A DNA stretch of 23,646 bases from Chromera velia. Lineage: Eukaryota > Sar > Chromeraceae. The first letter of the stretch is position 1; the number at the start of each line of letters is the position of its first letter. The position numbers and the translations under genes are program-made. The notes below the pieces were generated by a model. The model did no database searches and was not told the DNA's origin. It was given only the letters and a program-made list of their open reading frames with translations. Of this stretch, positions 1-9,468 are shown piece by piece. The stretch is from assembly GCA_018398765.1 (NCBI GenBank), contig JAHBMJ010000717.1:1-23646 (forward strand). The letters run 5' to 3'.

Positions 1-361
1 TCTGGCATTCGTGGATTCCTCGCTGGGAAAAGTCTGCAGGATGAAATGAGAGGCTACGTGCGACGCCTTAAAGCGCGGAATTTCGCGGAGGTGGAAGTTC
101 TCATAATAGTCGACGAGGAGAACAACGACTTTTTCCTCAAACTCATTGCGGCCCTTCGTAGAATGTACGGTAACGAAACTGGGTTTGGAACATGGGCACC
201 AGAGGGTGGTTTTCTTGCTAGTGAACCAGCAGCTCGCTTCAGTAAGTACGAGACCTTTGCCGTCGAAAAGTTGCCTACAGGGGTCGATTGCTCAGCATCA
301 GGCCTCTCCAGTGACCCCGCTGTTGAGGGTGTAGACATGCAGTCAACCATTTCTGAGCTCC

Positions 362-372
<11 letters not shown>
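1..372 (+). CDS. Unidentified open reading frame, 5' partial (possible host exon)
   Basis: The frame is open from the first base of the window to a TGA inside the (TGAT)n tract, so the true start lies outside; the first in-window Met is at 46. The N-terminal half is charged and ordinary in composition (the run VEVLIIVDEENNDFFLKLIA is typical). I do not recognise a family. A strong 5' splice-donor sequence, GTAAGT, begins at 242 (TTCA|GTAAGT), so the exon may end at 241 and the remaining residues may be intron read-through. It abuts the 3' end of the decayed retrotransposon on its right, which may have landed in or beside this gene. It could also be chance coding. Confidence 0.3.

Positions 373-401
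<29 letters not shown>
362..401. repeat. (TGAT)n microsatellite, about 10 units
   Basis: An uninterrupted TGAT tetranucleotide run. Read on the minus strand it is (ATCA)n and lies where the 3' tail of the minus-strand non-LTR retrotransposon would be expected. Just inside it comes CCTAGGGTTTGGC (minus strand). A second (ATTG/TGAT) tract near 2050-2081 is also followed by a CCCTAGGGC-containing segment, so the two may be related element 3' ends. Confidence 0.93.
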
Positions 402-1480
402 GCCAAACCCTAGGTGGAGTTAGAACTCCCGGGCGGCGCATACATGTATGGGTCTGTTCAATTGTGCCAGCTGCAAGCTAAGTGGACGATAGTTATTTGA
501 ACTTAATCTAATCAATCATTTACTACAATATGACGAGAAATCATAAAGAGGAGGGAGGGTTGAGAGCGCAAGAGCGATGTGATGAACTTGCGAACCCCCA
601 GATCAGAAAAGGAGGCGGATGCAAAGGGTGAGTCACAACGAGTGAAGCGGTCTGATTGAATTAATGCCAACCACTGCAAAAAGCCTTGTTCGGCAGTCCA
701 TCGGGGGTAGACAGAGAGCCGATAAATAAAATCATCTACACACCGGCAGCAGGCTTCATAGGTGCACAGCTTTCTATCAGAGCAACCAACAGGCAGCCCA
801 CCTTATCCGCCCATCGGGTTATATATCAGCATGCGCAAAAAAGAAAAGATCGAGCCATCCGTAACCGACAGGGCAGAACAGGGAAGGGCAGAGACGGAAG
901 GAACATCAGAGGACGACTTGCTGCACAGGAGAAAGACAAACATACGGTGAGAAGATGGGAAGTCGTGCTGCAGAGGGGTGAGTCTAGCAAGGAGGGGAAA
1001 GTGAGAGGAAGATTGCCCATCATCCTCAGAAGCCTTTATGCATTCTTTTGCAACTGTCTGTCTCACCTTGCCCTTGAAGAAAAGTGAGCCGGTGCTTTGT
1101 GCCCTACGACCATTCTGCCTGCGTTGGGAAGACAGATCGGGCTTGACCCTCAACGAGCGGACAGAAATCAAATCAGCCCAACGAAGCAGCCTGTCTATAA
1201 ACCTTATGAATTGTTAGCAGCAGTTATTCTTCCAGGTATGCAACATGGCTGCAAGAATAGTGTACGTTATGATGAAAAGAGAGTGCCACCAGTCAGCCAC
1301 GCGGGAGTAGAAAAGGGCTTTGTAGAGAAGAAGACCAAGGATACAAAGAAAGGGCAGGCGGAGGCTATGAGCAGACAAATAACCACACTAACGGGCAAAC
1401 CAAAGTTGTAAAGCATCAAGAGCAAGCAGGTCTGCATCCCGCACTGATAGATATTCAAGGCAGTAGAGTGTTACGGAGGT
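402..1480 (-). other. 3' region of the retrotransposon, no intact frame
   Basis: This stretch continues the RT reading frame on the minus strand past a stop at 1481. It shows only weak traces of the expected RT C-terminal thumb, such as an alternate-frame VYRQA-like segment near 1190, plus many stops. No CCHC finger could be found here. Short ORFs on either strand have no convincing protein features. Most of it is probably decayed C-terminus plus 3' UTR. Confidence 0.4.
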
Positions 1481-1877
1481 TTAGCAAGCTTTAAAGACTG
1501 TTACCTGCGCATCAATGCTGAGCGGGCCCATATTTACAATTAACCCAATTACCCCTCCCAGAGCCCGTGAAGCAGAAGCAATACGGGACTTAATTATCTT
1601 ATTTAAGCACCCCCTTTCAAAGAAAACACACTCCAGATATTTGTATTTGGATGTCCATTCAACTTCCTTCCCACTATACACGACTCTACCTGCAGACTGC
1701 CCCAGAGCCAAGGCAGACAGACGCAAGATTTTTGTTTTCTTTAAGTTCACAGTCAATCCCCATTCCTTGCAATACCCTTCCAAGGCTGAGAACTTCTTTT
1801 GCAGATCCGAGACAGAATGAGCAAGGAAACGGAGATCATCCGCATACCCCAGACTGTCTAAGATGCAGTTGTCAAGG
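1481..1877 (-). pseudogene. Reverse transcriptase, C-terminal part (YADD motif)
   Basis: The minus-strand frame encodes LGYADDLRFLAHS, the RT motif C with both metal-binding Asp residues. It is followed about 30 residues later by WGLTVNLKKTKILRLS, the classic non-LTR motif D/E region (L-N-x-KK-T-K), and then by thumb-like sequence. The first codons at the upper edge belong to the inserted element: host sequence resumes at CCTTGACAACTGC, which is the second copy of the target duplication. A stop follows VTVFKAC, where RTs normally continue, so the C-terminus is lost or frameshifted. Confidence 0.82.
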
Positions 1878-3113
1878 CTAGGGTATTTCACTTTGATGGA
1901 GGTGTACTAGGTTTTATAGTAAAAAACCTTATAAAAAAACAGTTTTTAGACATTTTTTAAAATAGATTCCTAGGCCAATTTTGCTAAAAAGCTAGCTAAA
2001 AAGTCATTTGAACACATAATCACATGTAAAATCCTTGGTTCGGCAAGGTTATATTGATTGATTTGATTGATTGATTGATATGTTCCGCCCTAGGGCCTTC
2101 CCGCTATGTCTATCTGTCACCAGAGCTAGCAGGGCGAGGCGTTCCCCAGCCTAAGCTGAGGTATCAGACCCCGCCCTCAGGGCTCGCCAGAGTCTGTTGC
2201 CCTGGCCGCTGCTGCATGATTGTTCGTTGTTCGAGCTACGGCTCTGGATCCGTGTTGGCTTTAGGTTAAGGGTAGGTTTAGGGGTCGTTGCCAATAAAGG
2301 TTCGGACACAAGGTTACAGAACCTTCATTTTAACGTTGTCATCTTTTGAAACCTGCTTGAACCTGCCAATACCAGTATTAACATAGTATAAACTAGCCTC
2401 AAACTGTTTAAAACAAACTTAAAACTGATGATTTGACTCTTCAAAACTGTTATTGAGACACCTTGTTTCGGCAAGCTAGGCAGTCATGCACACGGGAAAA
2501 ACATTATCAAATTTCGACAAATTTGCGATAGAGCATTCAAGCTGGCAGACAAATGGAATCAGGGACAACAGAGAAAAAAGTGTGATGGCAATAAAAGATC
2601 GAAAGCAGAAAGGCGCTGTGGCTGTTTGAGAGTGTTTTCTGATTGTATTTGGCAGTTTTGGTGGGGGGGGGGGTAACCGTGAATAACGACGAGCTTGCTC
2701 ACGTAGAAAGTCAGTTTAATGATATGATTGAGTATGAAAGTGATGAAAAGGATAAAAGCTGAAGGAGAGTTGAGTCATATGGTTTTCAAATCATATCTGC
2801 TGGTGTTAATAAAGTGCTTTAAAGCAGATTATATCAGGTTATATAAGGTTTAGGTAGGTTAAGTGTTAGGTTACATAATGATGTTTTTACTACTCTTAGA
2901 ACCCTAAGTGGCAACATGATGAAAACCTTAAATAACCATCATAAATCATGATGCTACAAGTCTTTTTTTAAGTTTATGAAGGTTTTTTTAGGTAAAAAAC
3001 AACATTGAGTGTACTTTTAGATGTCTAGATTGTTTTACATACTTGAAGGGGGGGGTATAAAATTAATTTTTATTTTTTTTTTTTTAGTGAAATACCCTAG
3101 TCTAGTGTCAAGG
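1870..3113. mobile_element. hAT-like non-autonomous DNA transposon with 8-bp TSD, inserted in the RT
   Basis: The left end has TGTCAAGG (1870-1877) followed by CTAGGGTATTTCACT (1878-1892). The right end has its exact reverse complement AGTGAAATACCCTAG (3086-3100), then TCTAG, then TGTCAAGG again (3106-3113). An 8-bp duplication and a YAGGG-type terminus are hAT hallmarks. Discounting the insert and one TSD copy leaves the RT frame continuous from LYLD into NCILDSLGYADD. The interior (about 1.2 kb) is AT-rich with no transposase frame, so the element is non-autonomous. The extra TCTAG between the right TIR and TSD is unexplained and may be a small local duplication. Confidence 0.78.
2033..2476 (-). 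mobile_element. Possible short nested retro-insertion flanked by 16-bp direct repeats
   Basis: CCTTGGTTCGGCAAGG (2033-2048) and CCTTGTTTCGGCAAGC (2461-2476) match at 14 of 16 positions. Immediately inside the left copy is an (ATTG/TGAT) tract (2050-2081), which would be a minus-strand (ATCA)n tail, followed by a GC-richer segment (2082-2260) unlike its AT-rich surroundings. This fits a 5'-truncated retro-insertion with a target duplication inside the hAT-like element. The repeats are also self-complementary (CCTTG...CAAGG), so internal inverted motifs of the DNA element are an alternative. Confidence 0.3.
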
Positions 3114-4095
3114 TAGAGAGGTTCGGGCTCTCTCTCGAGCTCCTCGTCGCTGCCCACCCCCATTCTGCTGTCTGACCATCCTGCTCCCTCTGCTTCTCTG
3201 TCTACAGCCCCCTCGTTCTTATTAAGTGAACACATATAGGGAAGGTCATTGATATAGATAAGAAAGAGAATGAGAAAGAAAACATCACCTTGTTTTACCC
3301 CAGCGCCCTCTCGAAAACGCAAAGAGTCCCCGTCTACCTTTCCCTAGACCTCCCTATACATTTTACAGATCATGCACACATCTGCCTCACACACACCTTC
3401 TCTTCTCAGTTTCTGAATCAGCTTACCTCTTGGCATAGTGTCGAAGGCTTTGGAAAAATTAACAAAGCCTGCCAGTAGAGCTTTCTTTTTCTTTTTAGAG
3501 GAGAGAATAGCAGAGACAAGCGCGCTTATCCCTAAGCTAAGGCTTCTCTCGTTCCCACCCCTTGTCTGAAACCCAACTGCCTGACGTCAAACTCAACTTG
3601 AGAGCACACACGGCCGTCCATCAGCAAACTAAAAAGTTTTGTGAAAGGGTTAACAACGTGAATAGGCCTCCATTCATTGGGAGGGGGAGAGGCAGGGCCT
3701 TTAAGGACAGGGCAGATATGCAGCACATTCCAGGAGGGAGACCAGCGAGCAAAGATATGCATACAATTAAACAAAACAAAAAGTAAAAAACGAGAGAGCG
3801 CCGAGTGCACAAAACAAAGGTCAAGCTGAGCGGGAGAAACTTTTTTAAGGCCGGAGGCTTTCTTTCTATTCATTTTCTTTAGAACAGAAGAGATTTAATG
3901 GAAAGAGAAGGGCAAAATAGAAGGGTAGAAAGGAGGAGGGGCAGGTGAGAGGGCAGAAGGGAGAGGCTCTTCATTCTTGTCTTCAAACATCCCCGCCCAA
4001 TGATTCGAGAACTCACATGGAGAAGGACGGGAGGCTCTCCCAGCTGAGGCAGCTTTTTTTTTTCTCCTCCAGATAGCAAACGGGTCTTTTAACAA
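3106..4095 (-). pseudogene. Reverse transcriptase, N-terminal and palm part
   Basis: Minus-strand pieces in order: VLKKMNRKKASGLKKVSPAQL (KASG motif, near 3880-3830); EWRPIHVVNPFTKLFSLLMD with GFRQGVGTREA (fingers, 3532-3873); then in another frame GFVNFSKAFDTMPRGKLIQKL (motif A, about 3410-3475), a stop, and GVKQGDVFFLILFLIYINDLP (motif B, about 3230-3300). The usual catalytic Asp of motif A (D-x-x-KAFD) is Asn here, codon AAT near 3459-3461. Frameshifts lie between the fingers and motif A, and a TAG separates motif A from B. The frame then runs into the hAT-like insertion at 3106. The copy is inactive. Confidence 0.8.
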
Positions 4096-4230
4096 CTCTT
4101 CTTATACCCTCCGGGCTTGTGCTCTCTCCTATGTAACTCTCTTTCTTTTGAACAGAGTATGACAGACCCAGAGAAGCCTCTGCAGTCTATCGAACTCTAT
4201 TCCCCTTCCATTTCCATCTCTCACTAGCTT

Positions 4231-5604
4231 TCATCTCTCGTCTACCTCTCTAACCTCTTTCTGTAAAGCTTTACATTCCAAATCAAACCATGCCTCTCTT
4301 TTTGATCGTCTACCTTCTGGGCCAGGCTCCTTGTCCCCTGTCTGCTTAATCGGCCCTACCAGCACATGCGACCATTCCTCAACTAACCTATGCAGACACG
4401 CACAATCGTCACCGCCCTCCGAAGTCAGCCCAGGGCCTGGTTGGGGATGTGGGGACACTGGGGGAGGTGGAGGAGCAGGCAGCTCCTCAAATGGTTCGAT
4501 CTGCTCATGATAGGCCCACAAGCCAGGCCATTGATCCTCAACAAACGATCTTACCACTGCTGCAAGCGGCGCGATTTCTTCATCAGAGACTGGGGCTGTG
4601 CGGTTTGAACAGAAAAGGAGAGGACAATCAGAGAGGTTTTGGTAGGGTGGGAGAGCATCTTCGGATTCGGGTTCAGCCGAGGGGGGGGAGAAGAAGAAGG
4701 AAACGGTCACATGGTCGGGGGAGGCAATACCATCAAAGTCAACCTCCCAATCAGAAACCCTCTGTACGGTAGATGGATCAGTAAGTACGTAATCAATGAG
4801 GGAAGTAGGCGTAGGCATGCTGCTCTGTCTGGAATAGCGGGTGCACTCACCAAAAAAAACAAAGGACTCTCCCCCTGCTTCTCCAATCAGTCCATTTAAA
4901 GGAACAAGATTCGTATCACTACAAATTTAAATAAAGTCCCTCCCACTGCGGGCAACGTCTTTGCTGCACTGAGACGTGCGGACGAACGAGGGTCTGTCAG
5001 GCTCCTCCAAGCCCTCATCATTTTCTCCCCTCTCATCAACGGTTACCCCTCTAGAATCCCTCAGCAGGAGGAAGAAATCTGCACGGGACCACAAAAGATT
5101 TTTGGGGACGAGGCTGCCTGAGTGCATATTAAAATCCCCCATCACCACCGTGTCTGTCTCAAGAGGGACCCCCCCAAACATATCTTTCAAGAGGTCAGGG
5201 ACCCTACTATCCCTGTGATTGGACCAAGACCCGGAAAGGTAAAGACCGAATACATATACCCTGTGTCCACCCACTGTAATCTTCACTTCAACTAGACTCA
5301 GGCCCATGAGGGAGATTTCAGGTTTCAGCTTGCTTCACCGTTCTTCTTTTACAAGCACACAAACATCCCCACTCCTGCCGTCCCTATCATAGGCTGCTCT
5401 GCACATACCTAGTTGCTGCCGGTACCACTCATAATGGCTGAAGTTTTTGCCTTTCCACCCCCTACAAGAGATGTCCCTCATTACGTCCATTGCTTCTGTA
5501 AAGATAGCTAGGTCGGGATCTTTCTCGGCCAGCCAATAGGAAAGGGAACCGTTGTTTTCTTTACTTCTCACCCCATTCACATTCAACAACAAAAAGCGGA
5601 CCGA
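4231..5604 (-). pseudogene. APE-type endonuclease domain of the non-LTR retrotransposon
   Basis: Three consecutive minus-strand frames. 5335-5604 has LLLNVNGVRSK (N-x-NG), then LAIFTEA (the metal-binding Glu) and SGDVCVLVKE. 4927-5307 has VYVFGLYLSGSWS and VVMGDFNMHSG (the GDFN motif). 4231-4927 has SLIDYVLTD and, some 25 residues on, SPDHVTVSF (the terminal D-H pair), then a Pro-rich linker and a basic segment leading to the RT. This is the exonuclease-endonuclease-phosphatase fold that nicks target DNA in LINE elements. At least two frameshifts separate the pieces (near 5320 and near 4925), but key residues N, E, D-x-N and D-H are still readable. Confidence 0.82.
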
Positions 5605-5610
5605 GATCGT

Positions 5611-5922
5611 ACTCTATGATTTTTTTAGTTTTGGGGTGTGTGGGTGTGTGCAATGAGAATCAAATGGCAACTCTTATTTCAGTAGGCATTCTTGTGCTTT
5701 CTTTACTTCCATCTCTGATGTGAAGGTGTCTAAACGCTTTTGACAACTCAAACTATAGCTAAGACTACAGTTCACTGGTCAAGCGGTGTCCCACAACCGG
5801 AAGGTCCTGGCGTCGAGTCTTTGAAAATGACTCTTCATAGCCTGCTAAATATACGTTTAGTGATTCGATCTCGAGTTTGATAGGAGGCTATTCAATTAGT
5901 TCACTATAGCTATACTAGTAAA
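5611..5922. other. Spacer between retrotransposon and chromodomain relic
   Basis: No coding signal. It begins with a GT-rich stretch (TGTGTGGGTGTGTG near 5637-5650) and contains the tRNA-like segment listed separately. It ends in the AT-rich sequence before the ATG at 5923. Confidence 0.5.
5768..5825 (+). other. tRNA-like segment with A-box and degenerate B-box
   Basis: TGGTCAAGCGG at 5776-5786 matches the pol III A-box / D-arm pattern. GGAAGGTCCTGGCGTCGAGTC, ending at 5819, resembles the anticodon-arm to T-arm stretch of a eukaryotic tRNA with a damaged B-box (GCGTCGAGTC instead of GGTTCGANNC). The A-to-B spacing is short and no complete cloverleaf closes. It could be a tRNA relic or the head of a tRNA-derived SINE; chance similarity is possible. 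Confidence 0.25.
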
Positions 5923-6645
5923 ATGGTTGAAAAGAGAAACAAGCGATCTTTCTGGGCCTTTCCATCCATTCATGCGCTCATCGCCGACTTCCTAGGCCAA
6001 CACTACCCCACGAGCAGTCTGGTTGTCCTTTTTCACCTTTTGCTGTTTGTAACCACTAGCACTCAAATTGTTGAGGCTTCGATAAGCTTTCTAGATACAT
6101 TAGACGAAAGCTTACCACATGATGCCTTGGTAGACCTAGGGGACTCAGGCTTGGAGCCTTTTCCTAGTGTAGCACTAAAGCGTGGCCTCCAAGCCATGGG
6201 CATTTTGAACTGCGTGCAGAACCTAGTACACGTAGGTGGATAGTGGCTGTGGGCTCTCCAGGCTCCAAGTATGGTCCAGTATTGTTTTTTCCCCTCCGTT
6301 TCCCTCAAAAAAGAGTAGCTCTTGGAGCGTATTACCAAGTCTCGCCTGCAGATCCATATATAAACTACAGTCCTAGCGCAGCTTCTAAAAAACCTAAACT
6401 TTGATACTGTTGTCCCGCATGCACCTCTTTCGGTACTAGCACAACTTTGGAGCCTTTCAAAACTAGCGCGAGACGCCCACCACATTTTCGAAACCAGTGG
6501 TTCCTTCGAGTCTCTTCTGCGAAATAAAAACGCTGACCTCCTGTGTTTTGATCGGCAGGTTGCCGAGCATCTTCATAATCTAGTATCATACATGTGCGAT
6601 CACGCAGCATGGCTCATTGCCTCTGCACCCCGCCCTGTAAGATAA
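5923..6645 (+). pseudogene. N-terminal part of a decayed mobile-element-like protein
   Basis: Protein-like sequence moves through three frames: 5923-6243 (ATG at 5923, ending about ...LDTLDESLPHDALVDLGDSG), then another frame from about 6180 to 6410 (RRWIVAVGSPGSKYGPVLFF, then LGAYYQVSPADPYINYSPSA), then the frame 6364-6645 (LWSLSKLARDAHHIFETSG, then LCFDRQVAEHLHNLVSYM). Each piece is open and of normal composition until it overlaps the next, which is the pattern of single-base indels in an old gene. I do not recognise a family; a Gag-like helical protein is one guess based only on the downstream chromodomain. It runs directly into the next pseudogene segment. Confidence 0.4.
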
Positions 6646-7638
6646 AGGAGAAAAATATGTTTGCTGGTGGAGCTATTGCTTGTCTAATCAACGTAAACCG
6701 TCCAATTCTCTATGCGTTAGAAAATCCGTTCCTTGCATCTCCGTCGCTTATCAAAATTGGCAGCGCGTTAAAAATTCTGAACCTAGACCATAGACTAGAC
6801 CAATACTACTTATGCTATCCGTGGGGCTTCAATATTATCTGTATCCTAGTCTTTCTAGCCCAGGTCACACAAACGCGGTTGGATCATTTAGAACGGTTAG
6901 CAATGCTCTTTGACTTATTCAGCGACTATAAGCTTAAAAGCCTAGTCCAGCTCTTTGAGTCACGCCAAGAATGGTTAATTAACGCTTCTTATGCACATGT
7001 ACTAGCAACGTTCCGGTCTTTTCGTGACCAGGTCGTGAAAGAGGTCTACCGAATCGACGCGTATCTACTATGGTCCGATATGCACTTCTCGCCTGATTAT
7101 AACCTTTATACAGAGTCAACAATCCTAGATGAAGAGCACCAAATCCCGAAGAGCATAATTGCACTGGGTCAAGACGAATCGAAAGCTAACCAGACAGCAC
7201 GTCAGCGGCAAAAAAAACGAGCAGATAAACAGATTATACGAATGAGCGTTCAAGAATTGCACTGAGCTTCAGGCTTTGATTACAAGGTCTAAAGAAGCGG
7301 CGATATCGACCTCTTTCACCAATACCCCAGAATCAAAGGGATCCGTCCTTCTCAAATTAGAAATATAGAAGAAGAGCCAGACTCAATGACTTCCCAATCT
7401 TCTGATGACGCAGAGTGAGAGGTCGAGAAAATTCTTGATTACGACGAAAGGCGCAACCAGTATAAGGTCCAATGGAAAGACTATCCATTAGGTCCAGACA
7501 ATCTGCAATAGATTCCAGCATCAAACTTCTAGAGCACCGGGGACCGCTTGCTCATTAAGTACCATCATAAAGTGAGGCAAGACGTTCAGCTGCTTGACAA
7601 ACGCCTGGCAGTCCTCAATTTTTTGAGGTAGAGGATTC
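6594..7638 (+). pseudogene. Chromodomain-containing protein relic (retroelement-like)
   Basis: A single frame (222 codons to a TGA at 7263, no ATG until 6609) continues in the same frame with only four further stops: TAA 7290, TGA 7416, TAG 7509, TAG 7530. From 7419 it encodes EVEKILDYDERRNQYKVQWK then DYPLGPDNLQ, stop, IPASNF, a clear chromodomain (E-V-E-KIL-D, Y-x-V-x-WK-x-Y-P, and the position of the usual Trp before P). The TAG at 7509 sits where the cage/structural Trp is expected (TGG to TAG). Chromodomains at this kind of position occur in Ty3/gypsy chromovirus polyproteins, but no protease, RT or integrase is visible, so the family is unresolved. The 222-codon upstream part is mostly helical with a basic Gln/Lys-rich end and no known motif. 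Confidence 0.6.
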
Positions 7639-8218
7639 CATGGACCGCGCAGCTACTGCTAGAGTGCAGGAGCCAGAAAAAAAGCTGGAGGTCGGCAATA
7701 ACACAAAGTTTTGCCCCACCATAAGCTTATCGCCAAGCGTCGAGCTCAAAAACTTTCTGAAAATGTACCTCCCACCGCATCTGCAGATTGAACTTGCACG
7801 TCTTCTTCCCACATTCAAGATAACAGAAATGAGTGATCTCGAACCCATTGCTGCTACTAGTGCATCTGCCAGCTCCCCTGCTCCACCTCACTATGCACAG
7901 GCGCTCAATCCCTTCCTCTTTAGCCAAAACGGCCATCAGTATCATCGAATTACGTTCAAACAGGCGTCTTTCTCTCCTACAAACATTAGAGATGGTGAAC
8001 GGCGTCTTTAGCATAAAGGGGTCGGCAATACTGGCCAAACTTCTCGTATGCGTATCGTTCGTCCCCCTTCTCCTCAATCTTCCCGGTGGATAAAGGCCCT
8101 TTCTTCACAGGCGCGCCCTGGCAGCTCAAGATTGAGCAGCGGTTCTTTACCTGCACAGAAAACAAAACCATCCAGAAGTCTACAAGAAGAGCTTGATGAG
8201 TTTATAGACGAGGACTAG
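7616..8218 (+). pseudogene. C-terminal part of the chromodomain protein relic
   Basis: The frame changes at the TTTTTT run at 7619-7624, after which an open frame runs with a single TAG (8009-8011) to the final TAG at 8216. The only in-frame Met near the start is at 7640. It contains a hydrophobic helix (KNFLKMYLPPHLQIELARLL), an Ala/Ser/Pro-rich linker, and an Arg/Ser-rich tail that ends SRSLQEELDEFIDED. This acidic amphipathic end after a basic disordered stretch resembles in style the C-terminal helix of RNA-binding export adaptors (the FoP/ALY type), but the resemblance is short and not diagnostic. Continuity with the chromodomain frame suggests one original polypeptide. Confidence 0.45.
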
Positions 8219-8536
8219 AGACTATTAGACCCGTGTGAAAGAACACCTACTTTTAAAATATATGTGCGTGGATCGTTGTTGCGTACATATCTATAAAAGA
8301 AGGCATGAAAACCACAGAAGCACAACGACACGCTATGCACCTCTATCAGACTCGTTATAATCTTGAAAAAATTTGAAATAGGTAGCGAAAGTGGTATTCA
8401 CACAAACGAACAGAATCTGGTTGGCTGGCTGGGTAGCGGGACAAAGCACAAACAGCGTATTATGCTAAAAAGAGAAATACATATTGTCAGGCGGTGCCAG
8501 CTTGAGACTACAAAGGCCTCTCTGGTCTCTTCTCTG
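8219..8536. other. Stretch without a supported gene
   Basis: The sequence just after the chromodomain relic contains a short plus-strand ATG frame from 8306 (MKTTEAQRHAMHLYQTRYNL...) that stops after 23 codons, and AT-rich sequence. No repeat or RNA gene is recognised. Confidence 0.4.
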
Positions 8537-9217
8537 CTAAGGACGTATCTGGTCTCTGCCAATTCTTTTGAGTGTCTGCTGCAGCTTGGTTTTTGAGATA
8601 TTGAGGTCTCGCTGACGAATAAATAACTCTAAGTCACCATTGCTTACGATATCGGTATCGATCCCCGTAATTCGAAAACACTGCTCATAGATGGTTTCAG
8701 GATGATCTCGCTCACTATTAACCACAGGATCTTCACTCCCGAGAGGCAATACCAAAGCGAAAGTCTGGTAATGACGGAAAATGAGGTGGTAACAGGTGTG
8801 GATCCACCTGGCAGTTGCACACTTTTCTTTGATATTAGGGTCTGACATTTTATACCTGCACAGATAGCTGTCCATGTGGCCGTGCTCCGATCACTGCTGC
8901 TCAAACCAGGCAGCTCACTTGAACTTATTGACGCTTTCAAAAGGAAACATAGCCTTGCAGGTATTGACAGGCTCAATCAGAGGGCAGTCGTTACAGAACA
9001 TTAGCAGGCAGCCTGAGGCATCAATTTGGAATTCACGCGGGTTGTTGTACAGATGGCATATGCATAGGACATCTCTACCAGAAGCAAAACGCTTAATCAG
9101 ATTGCTATTGATTTTTACGGCCTTATTTGTGGCATCCATTTCAATTTCTTGAGTGAGTGCTAAGCGAGCAAACTCGGCGTTAGGGTTGCCGATTTTTCCG
9201 GTGGTAAAGCGAGCTGA
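8537..9217 (-). pseudogene. Zinc-finger-like protein relic, possibly a transposase N-terminus
   Basis: The minus-strand frame is open from 9217 to a stop at 8537 apart from two TGA codons near 8912 and 8891. The first Met is at 9139, but protein-like sequence (RFTTGKIGNPNAEFARLAL) precedes it. It contains CLLMFCNDC followed about 34 residues later by SEHGHMD, a C-x2-C then H-x-H spacing like BED or related transposase zinc fingers, then a helical charged region ending KTKLQQTLKRIGRDQIRP. The family assignment is inference. Its upstream end overlaps the left terminus proposed for the 9181-10020 element, so one of the two boundaries must be wrong or the element has landed in this gene. Confidence 0.4.
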
Positions 9218-9236
9218 TTACCGGTTAACCGGTAAT
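9217..9236. repeat. Perfect 20-bp palindrome ATTACCGGTTAACCGGTAAT
   Basis: Every base pairs with its reverse complement around the central TTAA. A near copy (two mismatches) begins at 9956. Such a site could be a transposase-binding subterminal motif or a dimer operator; the sequence alone does not say which. Confidence 0.9.
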
Positions 9237-9468
9237 TACTGGTAGAGTGGCCGGCCATCGGTAAAAAGTTTGGTAAAGGCTGTAAAGATAAAGTATAATT
9301 CAAAACCATAGTTTAAAAAATCTATTTATAATAATAAGCATTTTTTAAAGCATTTTAAGTTATTTGTTCGTTCATTTACATAGTCTAACTAGGTTTAACA
9401 GTTATTTACATGTTGTAAATTAAGTTATCCATGGTTTAAGTGAGACACTAAAGGGTAGCCATACTGTT

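Larger units (their letters stand above)
362..5610 (-). mobile_element. Decayed non-LTR (LINE-type) retrotransposon with nested insertion
   Basis: Reading the minus strand from about 5604 down, the order is APE-type endonuclease, a linker, then reverse transcriptase, which is the usual layout of LINE-like elements using target-primed reverse transcription. The coding frame is broken by several frameshifts, in-frame stops and a 1.2-kb DNA-transposon insertion, so the copy is dead. The 3' boundary at the (TGAT)n tract is inferred; the 5' boundary near 5604-5640 is set by loss of coding signal. No ORF1/gag is seen, so the copy may be 5' truncated or belong to a single-ORF family. No target-site duplication was found for the whole element. 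Confidence 0.65.

Noticed and set aside
6063-6485. 140-codon minus-strand ORF
   Set aside because: Antisense to the plus-strand chromodomain relic, with shadow-like Arg/Ser/Cys composition.
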